Of a DNA stretch of 64,000 bases, positions 1-11,728 are shown in pieces. The notes under the pieces were generated by a model, which saw only the letters and a program-made list of their open reading frames with translations, ran no database searches and was not told the origin of the DNA. The first letter of the stretch is position 1, and the number at the start of each line of letters is the position of its first letter. Source of the DNA: Lepeophtheirus salmonis. Its lineage: Eukaryota > Arthropoda > Copepoda > Siphonostomatoida > Caligidae. Position numbers and translations under genes: made by a program. The DNA lies in contig NC_052138.2 in the NCBI RefSeq assembly GCF_016086655.4, forward strand, positions 2,852,001-2,916,000. Reading direction: 5' to 3'.

Positions 1-283
1 TATCCCATAAGTTTATTAAAAGTCTGAAAATAATTCCAAAGGTAGGGCAGACATATTGGAGACTTTGTACGCAGTGATCCATTCAAAACTTTCAATTATA
101 AACTTTAACAACATATAATTAATTAATTAACTATAGAATTTCAACAAAATTAACACTATAAATATACAAATGCGTGTTTAAGCTCCCTTAATCATTAATG
201 AAGCCGCCTTTAACGGCAATGATTACTTCCAGTCGGGGCCAGAAGGCCTGGCATCCGATGCAGATGTAGTCCTCTGTCATGGC

Positions 284-1846
284 TAACGTTGATAATTCTG
301 TAGAGAAAACCCGTGCAAGGAGAAGGGTGGGGAAGAAAAACTTATGGTATCATTGTTTAAAATACTGATTGTGATTATCAGCTGCCTGCTTTATTATAAT
401 TTTTGAGGGTATAACGGAAGTATGTATTAGCAAAATGTTTGATGAAGATATACTACGTATAATTGACTTAGACGTTTTTATCCGTTACAGTAGATTTGAA
501 AACGTCACACTCCATGAAATTGTAATTCATTATTAACTTTATTTTCTGAATAATAACTAATGAAATGACAAAGTGGAGTATTTCGAAATATATTTGAAGT
601 TCCCAGTTTAAAAAAGAAGGTTTTAATTAAATATAATCTACATACTAAAAAATATACCATCATACATTTATGTTAAATATACAAAATTAAACAATTTGAA
701 TCATATAACTTATAATAACAATAAATTATAAACACAGAATATTGAAATCATAGATTGATCCAAATAATATTTTTCTTGTTCATACTATTATCATAAAGGA
801 TAAACACAATTGCTACTTATAATGCTGCACCCAATGTAACTACCCCCGTTGTTGTGACCATTTAAGCAGTTGTTGTTGCCCTTTATGAGTTTTCTGAACA
901 CCATTTGTTGGAGCTTATCAACCATAGCTAAGCCTTAAGTAAAGAAACTAGTGCCAGACAAACTAGTTGCGAACCATCCAAAGCTACTACCTCCGTTGTT
1001 GTGACCATTTAAGCAGGGTTTTTTTTGCCATTTAATGAGTTGTGTATCATAATTCTTGATATTTTTAGCTAAAATAGAATCATATTTTATGGTTAGATTG
1101 AAAAAAAATTGAATACTTACTGTTAGATGGTACAAAATTTAGAGTTATATTTCGTAATTAGTAAATATTTTATACTTTTTACTGATAACATTGATCGTAA
1201 TTTGGTGTGGATGACTCAAAACATGCTGATAATTATCTCTACTTTACAATATACAATGGGGGAATTTCTATAAATGACATCAGTACCAACATCCTCCATT
1301 AATTTAATGATGATTCCTCTGGAAGGGATAGGTTTACCCGTGTATTTCTCCATAAATTTTTTGAACGTAGATGATTAGCAATGGATAAGGTTATATTACA
1401 TGCAATAAAGATCATTGTGAGATCAGAGTTAAAGTCTGACATGATGTATTCATCAATAACTTGATTTTTTAGATGAATATCCATGCTCTTGATATGAGAT
1501 GAGGCTAATGAGTGGCGTGTAATTCTAGACAGGGGACTAAAGGCACATTTATATCGACAAATCCGACAAACCATCTGTTTCTCATCCGGTAAGTATTTTC
1601 CAAATTCCTGGGCCTCCATTTTCAGAAATCCAGACAGAAGGCAACATTATTTTAGGCATTTTATTCAGTTCTCTATCGAGTCTCAGTATCTAATATAATA
1701 TTAATATTGAATAATAAAGGTGGGAATTGATAACTTTCTTGATAGAGGAAGATGTTTAATATTTTAGTCAATGGGCAATGATACCATAAGTATTTCTTCC
1801 CTCGTCCTCGCACGCTTTTGTATCCTTACCAAAATTATCTACCTTA
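284..1846 (-). mobile_element. hAT-type element with BED-like finger ORF, copy 1
   Basis: Related ends face each other: left TAACGTTGATAATT, and right, read inward, TAAGGTAGATAATT. The flanks are GTCATGGC (276-283) and GTCATGAC (1847-1854), an 8-bp target duplication with one mismatch, as expected for hAT transposons. Similarity between the ends continues inward for roughly 80 bp. A related copy lies inverted at 35110-37182. The only recognisable coding part is the small zinc-finger ORF; no RNase-H-like catalytic domain is visible, so this is probably a non-autonomous deletion derivative. Confidence 0.85.
1299..1619 (-). pseudogene. BED-type zinc-finger N-terminus of a hAT transposase (106 aa)
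   Basis: The 106-residue reading frame contains CRIC followed about 20 residues later by RHSLASSH, which fits the Cys2-His2 spacing of BED fingers found at the N-terminus of hAT transposases. The second copy (35315-35641) encodes a very similar protein over its first 80 residues, so the frame was once under selection. It ends before any catalytic domain. It may be the first exon of a longer spliced transposase whose remainder is deleted here. It is probably not functional. Confidence 0.6.
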
Positions 1847-2554
1847 GTCATGACATCACAGTGTTGGTGTAAGTCAAAAGGTGTAGTCTAGGGGTTTGTC
1901 ATCAGGCCTGTAGAGGGACCGAAAAAGTCAATAAAGAGTCTAGCAACGGAGGAAATGGGGTTCTTTCGTTGCTGGTGTCAAAAATGGCCTCTATACCCTT
2001 GCAAGGCTCTTTCCACTCACTTTTTTGATAACAAGTAAATTTTGAAGTATTGTGTAAATCCTGAGATTTTTTGCATGGGCCCTTATGGACTTGAGGGGAT
2101 TGGCCAAGGAGTGTTTTCTTTAACTCCTCCAGGTCCAGCTTGTCCTTTTTGACAGAACCCTTCTTCTTCCCTAACATTGAGGACTTGATGACGGCGTAAA
2201 TGGTGGGCTTGGAGACGCCCAACTGCTTGGAGTGAGCGAATGGAAATTCGTCCATCAGTTTCAAGTGTTATTTTCTTGACTTTTATTTAAGCTAAAGAAC
2301 TCAGGTTTGTTTTGTTTTGTAACTAATTGCTTATGCTTGAATAAATCGAAATATGAGTTAACTACAATAATGACTTTACCTTGAAATATTATTGAATTAG
2401 TAAGTGTTTTAGATTTTAATACGTACGTAATTTTTACTTACCAGTATTATATATTTTATTTCGAATTATTTTATTAATTACTTAAATACCTCCTGAATTC
2501 AGCAAAACTTGTCAATTGGCATTATAATAATTAGAAATATGTTCCTATTTTAAC

Positions 2555-3305
2555 TAGAATAAAGATACATACTAAGACTAACTCGCTATTCCTCTTCCTA
2601 ATTCTCTTTTTTAATTCCTATTCAATATATATTCTCCCTTTTCCCGTTAGTTAAATAATTCGTTTTTCTTATTTTTTTTTTTTGGGTGCATTTTCGAATC
2701 GACAATCCATACCTTAAAAAAACTTTGAAACACAGGGAATTGATCTTTTTTTATGGAAAAAATTAACTTATTAAAGAAAAAACAAACTTCCCCTCCCAGA
2801 CCCCAGGAATCTGGTCTGATCAGAATGAAACAAACTGGCAGACGTAACTCAAAATTTTGAGCAACTTTTATTTTATAACAAAAGTCTGTATCTGCCTCAG
2901 TTTTTGAAATAGATAAAGTATTCTTTTTATCAGCGAACATACAACTTAATATTATAACAAACTATCTCAAAGATGAAAAATTAAATTGATTTTATTTTTA
3001 TTCATGTTAAAATTCTAAGCTACAACGATTTACTATGAACTATTATTACGTAATAGATAAATTTCTATTGTAAAACCTCCTTGTATCCAATTTTTTTTTT
3101 GGTTATTTTCTGTTCATCTGGTGTAAATATAATCAAACGTCCACTCCTTTTTGACACTCTTGAAAATACATACTAAGATTAACTTGTTCATCCTCTTCTT
3201 AATTCCCTTTTTTAATTTACCTGTCTCTGTTTTTGAAATAAATGCGTTTTTATCCTTCTTTTTCTGCGCGGGATGTCATCAGGCACGCATTAATTATAGT
3301 AGATT
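2555..3305 (-). mobile_element. Helitron remnants (two joined fragments)
   Basis: About 2555-2945 and about 2960-3305 are two overlapping fragments of the same repeat, also seen at 10240, 47930 and 54693. On the minus strand around 3063-3165 the sequence reads SKRSGRLIIFTPDEQK...YKEVLQ and a stop. This matches the C-terminal end of the PIF1-like helicase encoded by the copy at 54693. A degraded form of that copy's 3'-terminal hairpin (TATCT..AGAT) is present near 2964. No replication-initiator (Rep) domain is left. Confidence 0.7.
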
Positions 3306-3344
3306 TATATGCAATTTATTTTTTAAATTGTGTTGAAATAATAT

Positions 3345-3440
3345 GACAATGATAATGATTGACATATTTGGCTAATTACCAATTGATTTCAGGCCTTTCC
3401 CCCATTTTCTTAATGGATAAAAGGTTGCGTGATACAATCA
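3345..3440 (+). repeat. Dispersed repeat H, single end
   Basis: The segment with TTGACATATTTGGCTAATTA resembles the ends of the element at 16905-17300 and fragments near 47740-47830 and 62595-62690. Only one end is present and no coding is seen. Confidence 0.45.
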
Positions 3441-4588
3441 TTGGGTATCAACATGAATTATGCTATGTTAAATTCAAGTGGATACTGCGGCTCAGCGTGT
3501 AACTCACAAATATATTACATATTAAATTCCATTACTTGTAAGATAACAAGGAATGCGTTCCTTGACGAGAAAAACCCACACATGTCAAATTGTTGAAGCT
3601 CTCTTGAATTCATTAGTGTCTTGTTAATGAAAGATTATATAATAGTTTACATCAATCTGTAGTGTCCCATTGATAATTACCCATTTACGCAAAAGAAAAA
3701 CTGAATAAATGTAAACTTCACAAACCCATAAAATTCCCTTTATTTTGACCTCTTTCAAGTTCTTGTACAAAAAAAAAAAAAAAAATCCTGAGGGATGTTG
3801 TTTTTATTTACTAACTTTGTAGGTACAAGGCAGTGCCGGTTTTAAGCCCTTGCACAGTTTAATTAGTTTAAATAAAAGAACAGTGACAAAAATTAATTTA
3901 TTCAACAAAATCTTAAAAATGTGTTTCAGGGCTCTAGGTAATTTGGCTTATAACTATTTCGCCTAAATATATGAATAAATGGGATTTATAGGTCGTTTTT
4001 GCTATTTTTGGTTAAAATTAATGTTCCCTTGGATTTTTTAAAATCAAAATATGAAATGGGTATTACTATAAAAACGCATTAAGTGGTAGTTTTCTGTCGA
4101 AAAAATTATGGAAACATATCCCAAAATTTCAATGTCTACACCAACAAAATCTCACTATGTAATGAATTCGAACCGGAGATTAAATACGTAATAAAATTAA
4201 TTTAGTATGAGGCAAGAGCATAATTCCATCATTTTTCCAACAAAAAAGAAACATTTAATGCATTTTATAGAAATAAATATTGCATATTTGATTTAGAAAA
4301 TTGCTTTATGGCGAAACGTCTTGAGACAAAACCTTTAATACATTCGTATAGTTTTAACATTTTTCTCTGAACGAAGACTTTTCGCCTATCTTTGATTGAA
4401 ATTAAATAAAACACATAATGAAAAAATATATATATTTTTTTATATTAGTAAAGCAAAGTTTATGTGTATCTATACTGTAAGTAAGTCATTTTGGAGTTTT
4501 TGATCAATAATATAATAATACAATCAAGCGTGCACGTCATATTTAAAAAAAAAAAAAGTATTCTTTATTAAAGTGGATAAAACGGTTT
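3441..4588. other. Intergenic spacer, no gene seen
   Basis: A+T-rich DNA with a poly(A) run near 3768-3785. No ORF with recognisable protein features and no clear repeat was found. Confidence 0.5.
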
Positions 4589-4596
4589 GTAATTAT

Positions 4597-5308
4597 TAGT
4601 GATGGTACGATTCCAAACAAAATCCTAATACCAATTCGAATGCGATTCTAGTAAAAATTAGCAATGCCGATTCGGGATTCCGATTCTTTAATATTTTAAA
4701 TAATAGCTAAAAAATACCTTTTTGCTATCAGGGGTGTCATCTGAAATATATTTTGTTTTTTGGAATTTTTTTGAAAAAAATATCCAAAAATTAAAATTAA
4801 TAAAAAAAAAGAAAAATTCTATTTTTCAAAATAAAACTTCAAAATTAAATTTTTGGAAAAAAAAATTGAAAAGCTCATGGGTATTCTCAAAAAAAAAAAT
4901 TTTTTTGAAAAAAATTGAAAAGTTTAATTTTTGGGGAAAAAAATTTGAGATATCTCCAGTTGTGCTCAAAAAAATAACTGTATTGGAAAAAATTTCAAAT
5001 ATTAAACTTTTTTTAAAAATTTCAAATGTTATATATATTTTTTTTAAATTCAAATGTTATATATATTTTTTTAAATTTCAAATAAAAGTTTTCCAGTATA
5101 CAGGAAAAATTCAAATATTAATATTTTTTTTTTTATGGGGGGAGGGGGTACTTTTTTCATAATTTAAAAAATAAATAAATAGTTAAATATCAGTAATAAA
5201 TAAGTATCGGAATTGCAAATTAAAATATATTTTTTGCAATGCCGATTCGGCTTCCAAAAAAGTATTCAATTCTCTGATTACCAATTCCGATTAATCGTTT
5301 CATCACTA
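4597..5308. mobile_element. Non-autonomous hAT element with a perfect 8-bp target duplication
   Basis: GTAATTAT occurs directly on both sides (4589-4596 and 5309-5316). The ends are inverted: left TAGTGATGGTACGATTCC, and right read inward TAGTGATGAAACGATTAA. Subterminal repeats of the type CGATTC are frequent inside both ends. The centre (about 4733-5165) is a J repeat, apparently a later insertion. There is no transposase. The ORFs in the centre are made of A/T tracts and are not genes. Confidence 0.85.
4733..5165 (+). repeat. J repeat (T-tract/A-tract array with GC-rich end)
   Basis: It starts with a GGGGTGTCATCT-like end and finishes with a G-rich run (ggggggaggggg near 5137-5149). Between them are repeated units of the form TTTTTCCAAAAAATTTAA/GAAATTTTT. 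It belongs to the same family as the copies at 7549, 11293, 25712, 29427, 32035, 33880, 37200 and 38395. Confidence 0.6.
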
Positions 5309-5316
5309 GTAATTAT

Positions 5317-6732
5317 GAAGGAAATCTCAAAGAAGTTTAGATAACACATATTAAAAAAGAAAAGAAAAAAGAAGTACTTTATTTATAAAAAATGAATGTG
5401 ACTGTAGATGAGATTTAACAACGAGCAAATCACATTACATTAACTCTTTTCTCAATCTGTTATTATTATTTGATTCTTGAGGAGAGAACTTCAAAGTATA
5501 GTGTAACAACGTGTGAGTGTTCTCATGAAAATGAAGAGTAAAACTGAGGATTTATTGGAGAGTTTTATTCTATAGTATTAGTGTCTGTTCGTCGATGCAT
5601 AAAAACTCAGTGTAATGCAATATTTTCCCTGCTCAAATTATCACAAAATTATCTCTACCCGTAATTCATATTCATTTTCTCTTTGACGTAAATCATATAA
5701 ACATATTTTATAACAATGTAGTCGCATGAATGAATTATTCCAGGCGTGCGCGTAAAACAAGATCACTATTTTTGTGTGTTATTGTTATTGGTGCCTTATG
5801 AATATCATAAATCCTGCGCAGTTTTAGTATATATTAGGATTTGAATGAAATATAAACAATGGTATGTAGAAATGATTATTTTTTGTTTTTATTATTTTAA
5901 TTTTCCCAATTTTTTCATGCTGACCAATTTTTTTTTTTTTTTGTTAAAAGCAAAAGTTCCTTAACAGCCACCCTTGCTCAAGCCAGCTTCCAGCCTATCT
6001 AATAGAACTAAACTGCTCACAAACATTCTTTGAACTGTCATTGTTACCACATTCATCTTTGGTTTCTTTTTTTTTTAATCGAGAGTAGTCTTAAAAGTTT
6101 CCAACCAACCAAACATACATTACATTTTTTCTGAATTTTATTTCCTATTTTTTAACATAGACTCCTTGTAATTCTAGTACAAACTTCTCCAAGCGATGTT
6201 CCCATTTCTTTAACCTGTTCAAATAGTTCAAATAATTGTTCACGAGACACTTTTCGTTTTTGAATCAATTACTCCGAGTTGGATTTACTAAGACGCTTCA
6301 ATATCTGGTTCATATACCCATGAAGGAGAAAGAAACTGCGAGTCTCTTTTCAGGACGCAAAAGTTAATTACATAACATTCTAGTTATCTAGTTATTTTCT
6401 TCTTTACTTTTTTGCAAATTTCTCCACATTTTCTGTTGAAAAAAAAACAAACCATGAGGAAATTGCGTTTCACACTCTGACAACTTGTTTTAATAGTAAA
6501 TCATGCCAGTCAAATAATGTTGTTCTCTTTCATGAGGAAACTTGATTCATTTATCATCTGGTTCTATGCTATTTGTATGGTATATATCGTGTACAAATTG
6601 TTACTTGTACACACAATTGTACAAGTTGCAGTCCATTTAATGAGACCAGTAATTTTAAATGAAGGATTTCGTGTTTTTGGAATAAGGAAATACAATAATT
6701 GAATATTCTATGGATTATCCATTTAATAGGTT
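5317..6732. other. Intergenic spacer, no gene seen
   Basis: A+T-rich DNA with T runs near 5930-5942 and 6068-6078. A 61-codon ORF at 6517 has no recognisable features and is not called. Confidence 0.5.
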
Positions 6733-6880
6733 AAGTAAAAAGTTCTCTGTGTTTTTCACTAAAAGTCTTTAGTGGGCTATATCTGCTTAAAGATTTAAGT
6801 GTACACTTAAAAAAAGTTCATTTAGAGTTTTGTGTTTGGGGAAGCCATTTGTGTTTTAGGGCGGACAGTAAGACTGAAGG
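6733..6880 (+). repeat. Solo end of the MLE-K repeat
   Basis: This segment aligns with 51415-51560, the left part of an element with inverted ends around AAAGTTCTGA. The partner end is not found nearby, so this is a truncated copy. Confidence 0.5.
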
Positions 6881-7548
6881 TTTCTTTGGGAGTTATCTTC
6901 TAAACTATTAGAGCATAATTTGCCTTTTAAACAATGTCTAATTACTCATAAATATATACTAATCCTGTAATTTTGATGGAATAAAATGAAATAATTGTAT
7001 CAATGCAAAGTTGGTAATTAGATAGACCAATGTTGACACTCAATAATGTATTATTTGATGAAGAAATTGTCACTTTTATACAAGTTATAAATAATCTAAT
7101 TATCAAATAATCTAGCTATGTACACGTATGAATAAAGAGGTTCCCTTTATACATAATTGGAGTGCAGGTTGAGGATATTTGTACCGGATAATAAATGTTC
7201 CACATAAAAAGTCCCCATGAATTAACCACATTGACAAATAAATTATATAATCATTTTACATAGAAGGAAATTTTTTGCAACTTCTTGAAAAGTGAGAAAT
7301 CAAAGCAAACACACACCCATATTGATAGTTTTCCCCTCGTTCTCAATAGTCAATGATGTAATAAATCAATAATTAGCTCAAATCAAGTCCTTAGCTCCTC
7401 ACCTTTTTCAAAGCATTCCATTCTAAATAAGTCATCGGATCTCCTCAATTAATTAATTTTCTTTTATTTAAAAAACAACAACTATGGATTGACATATTTT
7501 AATACTATTTAATATATATTTATTCTGTACATAAGTATATAATCAAGG

Positions 7549-7965
7549 GCGTTCGCAGGGTTGGGAGGGGGCTTTACCCCCCCTCCCAATTAAGCAATTA
7601 AATTTTTACTGTTCACTAGAAATTTAATATTCGAATTTCTTTTTCAAAAAGTTTAATTTTTAAAATTTAATTTTAGATTTTCAATTTTTTTTTTCATAAA
7701 ATTTAATTTATTTTTTTTATTTTTTATTTTTTTCATCAAATTTAATTAAGTTTTTTAATTTTTTTTCATAAAATTTAACTTTTATGAATAGTTATATGTA
7801 ATTTTTGAATTTATTTTTCGAAAAAAATTAATATTTTGTTAATAGCTTTTTGAATTTTTATCCAAAAAATTTTATATTCAAAATTTTTTTCTAAAAAAAT
7901 TAATTTTCTGCGATTAGCCATGTATTATTGATTCTTTTTAAAAAAATAAATAAAAAAAAAAACCC
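7549..7965 (+). repeat. J repeat
   Basis: It begins AAGGGCGTTCGCAGGGTT followed by C- and G-rich bases. It continues as repeated T-tract/A-tract units, some with the link word gaatagtta or gattagccat, and ends with AACCCC. Repeat I follows directly. Confidence 0.65.
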
Positions 7966-8215
7966 CTTTAACACATAAACAAGGACATTCCCTATAATTA
8001 CTCCGACTTTGATCCCCAATCCTACTCTGAGTCCAACAAATACTTAAAATTATAACTCTTCAACAAATCTGCAGGTTTACGCCGTCTTTTAAGAGCACAT
8101 ATTTATCCTAAATCAGCTTTTGAATACAATTGAATCTATTTAGGAAAGAATGATCACTACTCACGAATTAAATAATAATGACAACTGCGAAGGAAAATTA
8201 AAGTAAACGGGTCGG
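7966..8215 (+). repeat. Dispersed repeat I
   Basis: It shares the order ATTACTCCGA, TACTCTGAGTCCAACAA, AAGAGCACA and ACTCACGAATTAAATAATAA with copies at 15960-16150 (same strand) and 42530-43190 (opposite strand, twice). No coding is recognised. Confidence 0.6.
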
Positions 8216-8899
8216 CTAAAAAATTTACAGGATTTACACCATTGGATTTGGCATGGTACCAATAGAAACAATAAGTGGCAATTGATTCATCCCCTCCAGA
8301 ATTTATTGGGTATTACATGCCAGTCACAATTAAGGCTAATTATACAAACAACAAATGTATTTATTTCCATTTTGTTATTAAAGGATTTTTGTAGCCGTAT
8401 TAAATACACTTGAAGGACAGACTGAGGGCTCATACATTTATGACGTGTTGTGGAAAAAAGACAATTTTTGACCCCAATATCCTCCCCCACCCATTTCTAC
8501 ATATTTATAATTAAAATATTACTGCTTGTCTTGAAAACTACTGATATGAGACGTCCACAGGACTATATATATGTATAATCCTTTGTTCACCGGAGGGGCT
8601 ACATACTTTCTATCCGGCCTCCCCCTCCTGATATACTTCTTATTGAAATGGGTTTGTTGGTTAGTTAACTAGTGATAGTTATCAATGTTTTGGACTCCAA
8701 AGTATCCCGTACGCCCTTCCTCGACTTGAACGTCATCAATGTATGACCCCCTAATTTGCCTTAATCTAAGATAACACCCTTAGTGTTGCTATCTGCTTTT
8801 TTGGTGGGGGGGGGGTTGGGAGGTTCACGCCAAGTCGAAAGTTTCTGAAATCCCCCAAACTTTTCTTCTATATATATATATAAAATAAACCTTTATATA
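8216..8899. other. Intergenic spacer, no gene seen
   Basis: It contains a G-run near 8805-8815 and a short (TA)n stretch near 8871-8880. A 67-codon ORF on the minus strand has no recognisable features. Confidence 0.45.
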
Positions 8900-9795
8900 A
8901 TTGGTTATGGACAAATTAATTTTGTATTTCCCGCCTTTTTTTAAAGCTAAGTATATCTTGCTCATTATTGGACCGACGGATCTTACGATATAGTGTTTTA
9001 AAGGTGTGCCTGTATACTACAAACACTTTTAGAAAGTATTGCGTTTGGTCGGTTCATTGGTGACTTATCGTGAGTCGAGACTGGAGGTGTCAAAGGAAGA
9101 AATTCGGCATATTTTACATTTTTACTACCTGAAAGGGAAAAATTCGTCAAAAGTGACCAAGAAAATTTGCAATGTATACCATGGTTAATAGAAATACAAG
9201 GTTATACTATAACGCGTGTACGACTGATGTTTGACTTCCACCACGCTTTTTAATATTGACGTCATAGTAGATGAGGGGTTGCGTGTTTTTGTCAAAATCT
9301 GGGTTTCTTGCCCAGGAGTCGATACAACACAGTAAATTGAAAATTCTAGCAATAATGACGTCATAGACTATGAGTATTTGTATGTTTTGTCAAAATATGT
9401 CTCTCTTGCCCGGCAGTCGGTACAATATATCAAACAGAATATCCTAGCAACCCCGATTAGATGATGGTCTAACCTTGTATTTCTATTAACCTTAATGTAT
9501 ACGGGGTCGTAACTCTTTCATGTTGTTCGTGTTGCACCATAATGGTTCGATCGATCCCCCCCCCCTGTGCCAGGCTGCACACATCTTCGTGTGCCAGAAT
9601 CACTAAGAACTCGGATGGGAAGTTCTTATGCATCCTCCCTATAGACCACCGGACCTGGCGCTAAATTGCTACAACATTTTCCTGTCTAAATTTGACCCCA
9701 ATCGATGACTGTGAAAATAGGCCTTCCACGAGAAAGGTTTAAGGAAGTTGGATTCTCGTTGGCAAGAAGTTTTCAAACAGATCAGGCCTTATTTT
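8900..9795 (+). mobile_element. MLE-B (irritans-like mariner) pseudogene, split by a MITE
   Basis: The + strand encodes a mariner N-terminus (EVSKEEIRHILHFYYLKG, near 9085-9140), then is interrupted at 9180-9494. After the MITE come the asparagine side of the second catalytic motif (NARLH) and a degraded copy of the segment that in active mariners ends PDLAPSDYHLF, here DLALNCYNIF. Stops and frameshifts are present, and the third aspartate is replaced. Relatives lie at about 20470-21290, 40040-40640 and 46240-46465. Confidence 0.8.
9180..9494. mobile_element. hAT-like MITE, copy 1 (inserted in MLE-B)
   Basis: A 315-bp element whose ends are inverted copies of AAGGTTAATAGAAATACAAG-like sequence. 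ATGTATAC is duplicated directly on both sides (9172-9179 and 9495-9502), an 8-bp target duplication. Inside, a unit of about 99 bp is tandemly repeated; each unit starts with TGACGTCATAG (9257 and 9356) and contains TTTTGTCAAAAT and CTTGCCC. No ORF is present. Confidence 0.85.
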
Positions 9796-10239
9796 TATAT
9801 AATTAATCTTATAACGGCGTTGATAATTTTTGTGACAAAGCCCTCCCAAATGATGAAAGCTAGCAACGCCCCTGGGTAACCATAAAAATGTATTTCCAAA
9901 AGAGAGGACACTTTAAATTAGAAATTATTATATTGAAGAGTAAAGTATTATTGATTCTTGTTTTGTTTAAAAATAAAAAAGAAGATATTTTTGGTTTGGA
10001 TTTTCTACAATAGATTTTATATTATTATTGTTTTTAACAGAAAATGTTTTACGTTCGTGTATTTCTTTAATTTAAATTAAATTTTGTCCTTTGTAACACC
10101 GGGCATTTCATGAATGAGGTACGCAGGTTTTTACATATATTAATTTGTTAATAAAGCAACAGAGAGTGGTGTTGCCTTGTGGCAAAATAATAGAACTTCC
10201 TGAATGATAATATTATTTAATATAGTACATAGATAGTCA

Positions 10240-10990
10240 ATAGTCCATGAAAAATTGAAAAGCTTTGATTTATATTTAGTTTCTTTATTTTACAATTCTA
10301 AACTAAAAAAATTTACTATAAGCTATAATTATGTAATAGGTAAATTTCTAAATTAAAACCGCCTTTGTATCCATATTTTTTTGTTATTTTCTGTCCATTT
10401 GATGTAGATATATGTTCAAACTTGCAACCCCTTTTGACACTCAAATGTTTGTCCTTCTGATTTATTTATTGTCATTGACATTGCTAACTTGATCGGGATT
10501 TGTTTTCTTATAAGTGAAAATGGAAACTCATCGCCATCAAAAGTAAGGGTAATTCATGTAATAAATACTATTATTATATAAGATTTTCCTTCCTCATCTA
10601 TAATGAAGATACATTCTAAGACCAACTCACTAATCCTCTTCTTCCTTTTTTTAATTCGTATTAACATACGTTCTCCATTATTCCGTTAGGTCAATAATTC
10701 GTTTATTTTTATTTTTGTGTGCATTTTCTAAACTTTAAAAAAAACTTTGAGACACGGGGAATCGATCTTGTTTTATGAAAAAAAAAATCAACTTATTTGA
10801 AAAAAACAACAACTTGCCTTTAAGAGCCTAGGAATTTGTTGTGATCAGAATCAAGCATAACCTTACGTACGTAACTCAGAATTCTTAACAACAGAGTTTT
10901 AGTCCAAAGTCTGCATCTGTCTGGTTTTTTTTTTTTGAATAAATGCGTTTTTATGATGTCCTTCTAAGCGGTACATACATCACGCACACA
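10240..10990 (-). mobile_element. Helitron remnant with helicase motif
   Basis: On the minus strand, near 10430-10540, the sequence reads FPFSLIRKQIPIKLAMSMTI then NKSEGQTFE. The NKS-GQTF signature is typical of the C-terminal motif of PIF1-like helicases carried by Helitrons. The 3' flank matches the copies at 2960 and 54740. The part corresponding to 55060-55400 follows at 10600-10960. No Rep domain or complete ORF is seen. Confidence 0.75.
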
Positions 10991-11292
10991 CATAGATTAT
11001 TTTAACACTATGTAGGATAATACGTTTGCCACGACTTGTCTGCAGATACACGGCAATAGTATCGCAGCAAAACTCAATAAGATTTTAAACGATAACTATG
11101 TGGGGAAAACATTATGAAATGTGAAAAATCGTAACTCAAATCAAAGTTCATTTCATAAGAAAATGATACTAAGGAGTAATTTGTATTTTTCGAGAGAAAT
11201 TTAACTTACTCTTAGTCTTTAAAATTCAAGTTCATCTCAGATTTTTTCTGTATAGAGGTTGGCCGAGGGGCTATTCTTGTATATAAAACATA

Positions 11293-11640
11293 TTAGTGGC
11301 GTCCGCATGTGTGGGGGGCTGCAGAGACCGTAGGGCTCCTCAAATTAAGGAATTTTGGTTTTTTTACAAGAAAATTTAATATTTAAAGTTTTTTTTTCCA
11401 AAAACTTATTTTTTAAGTATATAGCTGCGGATTTTTGAATTAAAAAAAAAAAAAAAATAATGTTTGAAATTATTTTTTCAAAAAACTAATTTTTTTATTA
11501 TATAGCTGTGAATTTTTGATTTTTTTCTAGAAAATTAAATTTCTAAATTTTTTTTTGAAAAATTTTTATTTTTGTATTTGTTTTCAAAAAAAAAAAAATC
11601 TAAAAACCAAGCCCAAAGTATAGCCCAGCAGGAGTCCCTG
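11293..11640 (+). repeat. J repeat
   Basis: It begins GTGGCGTCCGCATG and a G-rich stretch, then T-tract/A-tract units with the link word TATAGCTGTGAATTTTTG, and ends AAAACCAAGCCC. The layout matches the copy at 25712-26318. Confidence 0.6.
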
Positions 11641-11728
11641 GATATTACACACAAGGAAGGTGATGTGAAAATTATTCTTATTTAAACAAGAAACAACCGA
11701 CTGTCACACCACCTTGTGGATAATATAT

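Larger units (their letters stand above)
70..2423 (-). mobile_element. MLE-A copy (Tc1/mariner family), split by a hAT insertion
   Basis: The two outer parts (70-283 and 1847-2423) together match the other MLE-A copies in this window, and a TA lies just outside the left end. The transposase remnant reads on the minus strand. Its start (ORF 1902-2264) carries a helix-turn-helix-like segment with KQLGVSKPTIYAV followed by a Lys-rich stretch and KLDLEELKK, as in the other copies. The catalytic domain is missing or unreadable. The right inverted repeat has lost its last bases. A hAT element occupies 284-1846. This is a dead fossil. Confidence 0.8.

Noticed and set aside
4722..5162. 146-codon Phe/Lys-rich ORF
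   Set aside because: It is made of A- and T-tracts of a J repeat inside a hAT element.
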